Source: Maratus speciosus
Taxonomy: Eukaryota > Arthropoda > Arachnida > Araneae > Salticidae
Direction: 5' to 3'
DNA length: 64,000 nucleotides
Assembly (NCBI GenBank): GCA_963932465.1
Contig: OZ010795.1
Span: 525,393,451-525,457,450 of the forward strand
This document shows positions 58,236-64,000 of this stretch, one piece after another (positions within the stretch are counted from its first letter, which is position 1; every line of letters starts with the position of its first letter). Under the pieces are notes generated by a model. The model was given only the letters and a program-made list of their open reading frames with translations. It was not told the DNA's origin and did no database searches. Made by a program: the position numbers and the translations under genes.

Positions 58236-60124
58236 TAGACTTCCATTGTAAACCAGTATGGATTACTTGCTTACAGAAAATGAACAAATTGAAATATTTT
58301 AATGCAACAAAAACTAATGTTAACTTAAGGGATTATATTAATTATATTTAAGGGAATCCAAGTAAATTAAATTGTGAATAAAAGTAACATGATACAATGC
58401 TTAGATTATTGTATTTTATTGATATTTTCGACGAAACGGTTGCTAGTGGTCATTTTGGTGAAAATTGTAGTTGATAAATGAATTGAAATGGCTATATCCG
58501 TTAGAAAATAATGTAAACAACTCGCAAATTAAAAAGAAATAACTGTTATTTGTTTAATTAAAAAAAAAAGAATCAAAAAGCTTTTTAATGCGAGAAAAAA
58601 ATTATAAAATGAAAATATTTAATTTAAATATGAAAGGAATGTTTATAAAACTTAAAAAATAAATTAGTATGAAAGAAGCAATTGATACATTATTTGGCAA
58701 TTTTTCGCTTCGCCAGGTTAATAAAAATGTGCCTGAAAAAACATGAAGAAATAAAATTTAAGTAACAGTCTTTTAGTCCTTCTTTATTTTTTATTCAATT
58801 TAATTATCATTTTTATGTAATTTTCCCATCGTATGTCTTACAGGAGAAAGGCTTTATTTGTGAGTTACATGCTAATTAATTATTACCTTGGTCGCCAAAC
58901 AATGCAATTTTAAGCTACAAAGGCAGAAGCGTGAAATAAGCCAGGCGAAGGTCGCAATAATTTTTTTTTTTAAGTATAGGAGAACATTTCGGAGTAAATC
59001 TTTACATTCAAATGTAAATTATATAAAAAGGAGTTAAAATTATAACTATGTAGTCAAGTATTTGAATTGTAATGTAAAAATGTTCCATATACACACATAT
59101 TTTATAAACTTCGATAATCAAGCCACCACCAAATGACATATTTACTATATTATTGAAAGTTTTGTTGGCACAGGTGTCATATACGCTGCATGGCACAAAA
59201 TGGGCTCCTAAATGGCGTTATTTTGCCTGACATGGTAACTCGGCTATTGTTGTTTATTTATTAATAAGCTGTTTATTTACTTTTATTTTCTTTTTTACAG
59301 CTATATAAACTGTTTTGTTCTATAGACATTAATTAAACTTTTTATTATTTATTGCTATTTCCTTTTAAAATAATAGAAAATAATTTAAATATATATGTGT
59401 AACTGGTATTCAAAAACGATGTTTTCACCAATTTGGCGTGAAAAAAAATCGCGCCAAACCCGGTACGTATCTATGCCTAATAGTTATTTACATTATTGTG
59501 ATTACTTAGTATCAGGCAACAGATTGAAGAGTATTTGGTATATTTTTGATATATGGGCTTCGGTGAGTTAGAGAAAATGGCCTTGGCGAGTGAAGTGAAT
59601 TTTACGTGTATTTAGTGGCAAATAATTTATTTTTCATATACATATAAGCATTTTTTTTCAATATTTATTTTATTTATTTATATAAAGAAGAGCTATTTAT
59701 CTACCTTTAAATACGAACAGAAATAATTTGTGGTTCTATCTGATTATCCCGTAGACCAAAAAAAATATCGCCAAACTATAAGATTAAATGCCAATAATGG
59801 GTGATCGTAAATGTCAAATTTACTTGACATTAAACACTTTACACATGTTTGTTACGTCATCAGGTGATTTTTAATTTGATATTTACGTTTCTTCGCCATC
59901 TGCTGCAATTTTTTGACAATCCATTTTTGACCTATAATACTAAAGTAATTTCTACCTTCATTTCAATAAAGTTTATTCGGATTTCGTATAACAATTTTCG
60001 AATTTTTCGGGTATTTTGTATGTGATTTTAAGTGTATTTTAGCGATTTTCTACCAATTTTCCACATTAGTGATAGACGTTGATAGAAGTTGAATCAACTT
60101 TCAAACTTCGAGCACAATGTATAA

Positions 60125-61130
60125 TTTTTACTTTCTTCGATCTTTACAAGAAGAAAGTATTGGTTTCATGAAAATTTTCGAATTCCAGTTTTCGACGGAT
60201 TTACACGTTTTATGAGTCAGGGATTCCAAAAAAACATGTTTTTACAAAATGTCTGTCTGTGAGTCTGTCTGTCTGTCTGTCCGTCTGTCTGTCTGTATGT
60301 GACACAAATTTTGTGGGCGCTCTATCTCAAGAACTAATGGACGAAATTTCACAAAACTTCATATTTAGTTAGACCTTGATATAAACTGGAACTAATTAGG
60401 TTTTGGTGAAAATCGCCCAACAGGTGGCGCTGATATGCGGCATTTTTAACGATTTCTGCAATAGCTGTATCTCAAAAACTACTGCACGGATTTTCATAAA
60501 ACTTCAGATTCCGTTAGTCCAAGATATAGTTTGGTGCTGATTACCTTTTTGTTAAAATCGCCCAACAGGTGGCGCTGGTATGCTGCATTGTTCATGATTA
60601 TTGCAATAGCTCTAACTCAAGAAAAAATGCACGAATTTTCATCAAACTTCAGATTCAGTTAGTCCCTGATATAAATTAGTGCTGCTTAATTTTTGGTGCA
60701 AATCGCCCAACAGGTGGCGCTGCTGTGCTGCATTTTTCACGATTTCCACAAGAGGAGTATCTCAAGAACTATTGCACGGATTTTCATCAAACATCAGATT
60801 TAGTTAGTCCTTGACATGAATTGATGTATAAATTAGTGCTGTTTAATTTTTGGTGTAAATCGCTCAACAGGTGGCGATGCTATGCTGTATTTTTTGCGAT
60901 TTCCGCAATAGCTTTATCTCAAGAACTAATGCTTGGATTTTCAACAAACTTCCGATTCAGGTATACCTTGATATCGTTTAGTGCTGTTTACTTTTGGTGT
61001 AAATCGCTCAATTGGTGGCGCTGCTATGCTACATTTTTTCAGAATTTCCGCTATAGCTCTATCTCAAGAACTAATGCGCGAATTTTCATCCAACTTCAAA
61101 TTCAGATATACTTTGATATGAATTGGTGCT
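60125..61130 (+). repeat. Helitron-internal tandem repeat, 144-157-bp units, third locus
   Basis: Opens with ACTTTCTTC...GAAGAAAGTA and a (CTGT)n run at 60246-60300. About five and a half units follow, with AAATCGCCCAACAGGTGGCG or a variant near 60411, 60555, 60701, 60858 and 61002. Other conserved marks are TGCTGCATTTTT, GCAATAGCT and ATGCACGAATTTTCATCA. The 103-codon frame at 60821-61132 reads across two units and is not a gene. Confidence 0.9.
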
Positions 61131-61364
61131 AAATCGTTGTTATTTATTGTACTATTTAAATGATTAAATTGACGTGATTTATATAGAAGAAAGTTTTGTG
61201 ATGGCCACAACATACTAGTTCTTTCTCTTTTCGAAATTTATGCAGCGATTTAAAATTTTTTCGCGATATCTTATTGTGATTTTCAGAGGTTTTTCGCGAT
61301 TCGTGCATTTTTTTATGTACCCGGGCAACGCCGGGCAAGTTAGCTAGTGTATATATATCTTAAG

Positions 61365-61382
61365 AAAAAAAAAAAAAAAAAA
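61365..61382. repeat. Poly(A) run, 18 nt
   Basis: Directly downstream of the Helitron 3' end after TATATATCTTAAG. Confidence 0.95.
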
Positions 61383-61846
61383 GAAAATATCAAGACTAAT
61401 TTCGAGAGCAATTTACGTCCGCAATGTGAGTTATTTTTATTGCAAATAGTATAAATATTATAAAGCGCATAATGCAGATAAAAAGATATGTTTCACTAAA
61501 GAAAGGCAATATCATTATTAAATGTAGCAAGCTTGATATTCCTTGAATTTCAATTTAACAAACTGTATAATATTCATTTTCTGAAAAATTTAGTTCAAAT
61601 GAAAAATTGTTGATACTACCCACTAATTAATAAACCGTTAGTGGTAAATAAATATTTGAAGTCTGTCTAAGTTTACATTTGAAACTCATTGAATTCTATT
61701 CATTGATATCTATTTCTTAAAAAGCGGTTTGGATAACAATTCTAAGACACATTTATAATATCTCTCTTTCTCACAGATGTTTCATGTAGAATAAAACATC
61801 AAAAGCCTTATTTAAAAAAAAACATAAACATTTTATTTATAATACA
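61383..61846. other. Spacer between two Helitrons, no gene seen
   Basis: AT-rich sequence without terminal repeats or ORFs of interest. Confidence 0.5.
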
Positions 61847-62150
61847 CTAGGGGGCTCGGCCCCCTACGAGCTACGCTCGCCAACCCCCGTCCAGACACCG
61901 CAGGCTCTAAATGCACGCTAATTTGATCGTCTTTAAATAGATTTCGAAAGATAGAATTATAATTTAAAAAACAGTGGCGATCTCTTTATAAACGGATTTC
62001 TATTCATTTCTCTTTGATTGGGGAATTTTAACGCCAAATCCGCTGCGGTACTACTTGATTATCCAGTCGACCAATTTCGCCAAATTATATAAATCGCGAA
62101 ATAACTCGCCGAATTACACAAACTGACATAATTTTTATTTTAAATAAAGA
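61847..62150 (-). mobile_element. 3' terminus of a minus-strand Helitron
   Basis: Read on the minus strand the element ends with the hairpin GGGGGCCGAGCCCCC and CTAG, followed by T. The hairpin has 6-bp arms and a 3-nt loop (61850-61864). A second short palindrome, CGAGC...GCTCG, lies just inside. The 5' end is not in the window, so it is unclear whether the PLE that follows is nested in this Helitron. The end coordinate is only the part I can assign. Confidence 0.7.
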
Positions 62151-62353
62151 AAGAACAAATAAATTAGTACAACATTAATAAAAATACAAATAAAACGTGC
62201 AAATAAAAATAACTTGATGACGTAGACACGTGTAACAACATTTCAAAATAATTAAAAAGGAAACAGTAGACAGACTTTAATACAATTATTAAAAACATAC
62301 AAAACAATTAAAACGAGATAAAATCATATAAAATTATACACTATAAAATAAAC

Positions 62354-62383
62354 GTTTCGCTATGCACCGCATAGCCTCATCAG
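62354..62383 (-). ncRNA. Hammerhead-like core of the PLE
   Basis: The minus strand reads CTGATGAG, a perfect 7-bp hairpin GCTATGC/GCATAGC with loop GGT, then GAAAC. CTGATGA and GAAA are the invariant hammerhead core. A single extra G separates CTGATGA from stem II. Stems I and III and the cleavage triplet were not convincingly paired by eye. Hammerhead motifs are known in terminal repeats of PLEs, which supports the reading. Confidence 0.65.
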
Positions 62384-62442
62384 TATTCGAATCAACTTGC
62401 AACAAAACAACGTGCATACACCGGACCCAGTCAAAGTTAAAG

Positions 62443-63240
62443 TCAATGATTTAAGAAAACAAAATATTCATTCGGAACAGGACTTGATTCATTCAGGGTT
62501 AATGGATGCAATTTAGTAAACCATCCCTCCATAAAAATTCTATAATAATAGTCTATGCAATTACTTCTCAAAATTGAAGAATCTGTGAAGGAGGGGGTGT
62601 GATCCTTGTCAAGTGCATGTTGCACTAACCTGGAATTTAATTTACCTTTTTTAAATGCACCGATGTGCTCTTTAAGACAAATTTCCATGGATCTGCCGGT
62701 TTCACCTATGTAAACATTATCACAATCATTGCATGGAATCTTGTACACAACGCCGCTTAATTTTTCTTTTTCATATTTGAACTTGTGGCTATTCAGGAAG
62801 GAACTTAATTTATTTAATGGTTTATAAGAAACACCTATGTTAAATGATTTCAAAACTGAAGAAATTTTTTCAGAAACATTAGTATAATATGGTAAACACA
62901 CGAAATAATTTCGTTTAACCTGTTGAAAAGGGGGGGGGGGGGGAGTTGAATCAACCAAATCTAGAGTATTCTTGAAAACTTTTTTAACGAGATTTTTTGG
63001 GAAGCCGTTATTCCTTAAATCTTCATAAATTTTATTTCTTTCAGTTTCGAAAGCTTCAATGCTGCTGCAATATTTTATAGCTCTATATGTTAAACTTTTA
63101 ATAATAGAAATCTTATGACTGAGTGGGCAAACAGAATTAAAATTGGTGTACTGACCTGTAGATGTCGGTTTTCTATAGACAGAAGTAGAAATTTGCTGTG
63201 AATTATCATTCTCTGTTCTTTGGATGAGATGTCCAGAAAC
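62443..63240 (-). pseudogene. PLE linker and GIY-YIG endonuclease frame
   Basis: Open from about 63240 down to the stop at 62443. Order: STSVYRKPTSTGQYTNFNS and HKISIIKSLTYRAIKYCSS (end of the RT thumb/linker), a proline run encoded by a C tract at 62933-62944, NYFVCLPYYTNVSEKIS, then the GIY-YIG core GVVYKIPCNDCDNVYIGETG with an inserted CxxC, KEHIGAFKKG and VQHALDKDH. The CxxC and later His residues fit the Cys/His-containing GIY-YIG type of PLEs. It would nick chromosomal DNA to prime reverse transcription. Joined to the RT in an active element, it is separated here by a one-base frameshift near 63230. The initiating codon is therefore upstream in the RT frame. Confidence 0.92.
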
Positions 63241-64000
63241 GGTAACACTCCATTAGACTCGCGTTCGATGGTAAACGTTAAAGGTACAGCAATCAAATTC
63301 GCAGTAGAGAGGATGTCATTCAAATCACAATCTTTAGCTATTATGTAAACATCGTCCAGGTATCTACGCCAGAAAATTAAACGTTGATCGAGTGCATTAA
63401 TAATATTTATTTCAATTAACTGCATCACTATTTCAGCAACTACCACAGAAAGAGGTGAGCCCATAGCGGTTCCCGACACCTGTTTATAAAAGGAATCATT
63501 GAAAATAAAACAAGTTGAAGTTAAACAAAATCTCAATAAATCTATAATATCACTAGCAGTTAATTCTGTATCAGGAACAGTCTCAGGCCAAATTTTTTCA
63601 ACGGTATCACAAATCATTTCAATAGGTATAGAAGTAAATAATGACACGACATCCAATGACGCCATAAAACAGTCATTTGGGAATTCAAGATTTCTCAAAT
63701 CCTCCAAAAACTTGAAGGCTGAATTTAAACTATAAACTGAATGGACTGTGAGGGGTTTTAATAACTTAGCCAAGTAACTCGAAAGACAATAGAGGGGGGA
63801 TTTTGAAAAGTCTATGATAGGGCGCAACGGAATATTCGGTTTATGAAGTTTTGGTAAACCATAAAATCTCGAAACTAAACCGGTAGAGCATTACAATTTT
63901 TGAGCAACAACTGTTGGGATTTTTTTAAGTTTTTCATATTTCGAGATAATTAAGTTCATGTTACGTTGGATTGATTGTGTATTATCCTTCTTTAAAATAG
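63225..64000 (-). pseudogene. PLE reverse transcriptase, partial, one stop and one frameshift
   Basis: The frame enters at 64000 with KKDNTQSIQRNMNLIISKYE, then IPTVVAQKL and a TAA at 63891-63893. It continues GLVSRFYGLPKLHKPNIPLR with PIIDFSKSPLY, CFMASLDVVSLFTSIP (motif A Asp), VSGTAMGSPLS (motif B) and YLDDVYII (motif C, catalytic Asp pair, 63351-63362). The frame is lost after VLPFLDI near 63230 and resumes as the endonuclease frame. GLPKLHKP followed by a variant of PLRPI is a strong PLE hallmark. The enzyme is related to telomerase RTs. The N-terminus lies outside the window. Confidence 0.95.

Larger units (their letters stand above)
57711..61347 (+). mobile_element. Non-autonomous Helitron, 3.6 kb
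   Basis: Starts TCTTCTATAATAATAAAG after A (57710). Ends with the hairpin CCCGG/CCGGG (61320-61335) and TTAGCTAG before T (61348). No Rep/helicase frame was found. The interior contains a CGCCAA-rich palindromic region (58110-58235), AT-rich sequence and a tandem array (60300-61130). It shares phrases such as GATTATCC and TCGCCAAA with the Helitron end at 61.85 kb. Confidence 0.85.
62151..64000 (-). mobile_element. Penelope-like element, near-complete 3' part, runs off the window
   Basis: Minus strand order: reverse transcriptase (from beyond 64000 to about 63235), linker, GIY-YIG endonuclease (to 62443), then an untranslated 3' region with a hammerhead-like core at 62354-62383 and AT-rich sequence to about 62150. 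Damage is limited to one stop and one frameshift, so this is a fairly recent copy. It belongs to a lineage different from that at 20.5-21.2 kb. Confidence 0.9.

Noticed and set aside
60821..61132. 103-codon ORF with repeated NFWCKSLN and RWRCYA motifs
   Set aside because: The repetition comes from the 144-157-bp tandem units, and the frame is not kept in the other units.

Overview
The window is strongly AT-rich animal nuclear DNA. It has no convincing intact host gene and is crowded with decayed transposons, long poly(A)/poly(T) runs, AT microsatellites and tandem repeats. Tc1/mariner, pogo/Tigger, piggyBac-type, Helitron, LINE and Penelope-like (PLE) elements occur together. Tc1 relics of this type, Helitrons beginning TCTATACTAATAA and PLEs with a GIY-YIG domain suggest an arthropod, possibly a spider or other arachnid. 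That assignment is inference. A run of exactly 200 Ns (22035-22234) marks a scaffold gap.

Layout. 1-4.7 kb: AT-rich sequence with a local duplication, one copy of which carries a fold-back TTAA element. 5.9-9.0 kb: a tandem array of ~325-bp units followed by an inverted copy of a Helitron-associated repeat. 10.5-12.1 kb: a dead Tc1 transposase split by a 676-bp palindromic PLE terminal-repeat insertion with a 13-bp target duplication. 13.3-23.2 kb: a TA-flanked element, an unidentified ORF, CACTG-ended and mariner MITEs, pogo and Tigger relics, a 5'-truncated PLE, and a second locus of the Helitron-associated repeat. 28.0-29.7 kb: a pogo-like element with a broken zinc-finger tail. 31.4-34.9 kb: a MITE, a 317-bp duplication with a perfect hairpin at its junction, a palindromic tRNA-headed retroelement and a LINE 3' tail. 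38.2-50.2 kb: TIR elements, a mariner fragment and two Tc1 relics. 51.2-55.4 kb: a nested composite (fold-back element, then a Helitron with a 125/127-bp minisatellite and a CACTG MITE). 57.7-61.3 kb: a second Helitron. 61.8-64.0 kb: the minus-strand 3' end of a third Helitron, followed by a recently broken PLE (reverse transcriptase plus GIY-YIG endonuclease) running off the window.

Three things stand out. (1) Blocks at about 4.5, 12.8, 16.4, 19.4 and 22.3 kb recur in the same order and orientation at about 37.0, 37.6, 50.2, 55.9 and 56.9 kb. The window therefore seems to hold an old large tandem duplication whose halves were filled by different transposons. (2) PLE-related ends in three unrelated places carry a hammerhead-like core (CTGANGA, hairpin, GAAR) with different stem sequences but the same architecture. 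(3) Several insertions can be read against an empty site elsewhere in the window, giving direct evidence of target choice (TTAA for the fold-back element, A|T for the Helitron).

All transposase and PLE reading frames visible here are interrupted, so none of them can make a full protein from this locus.
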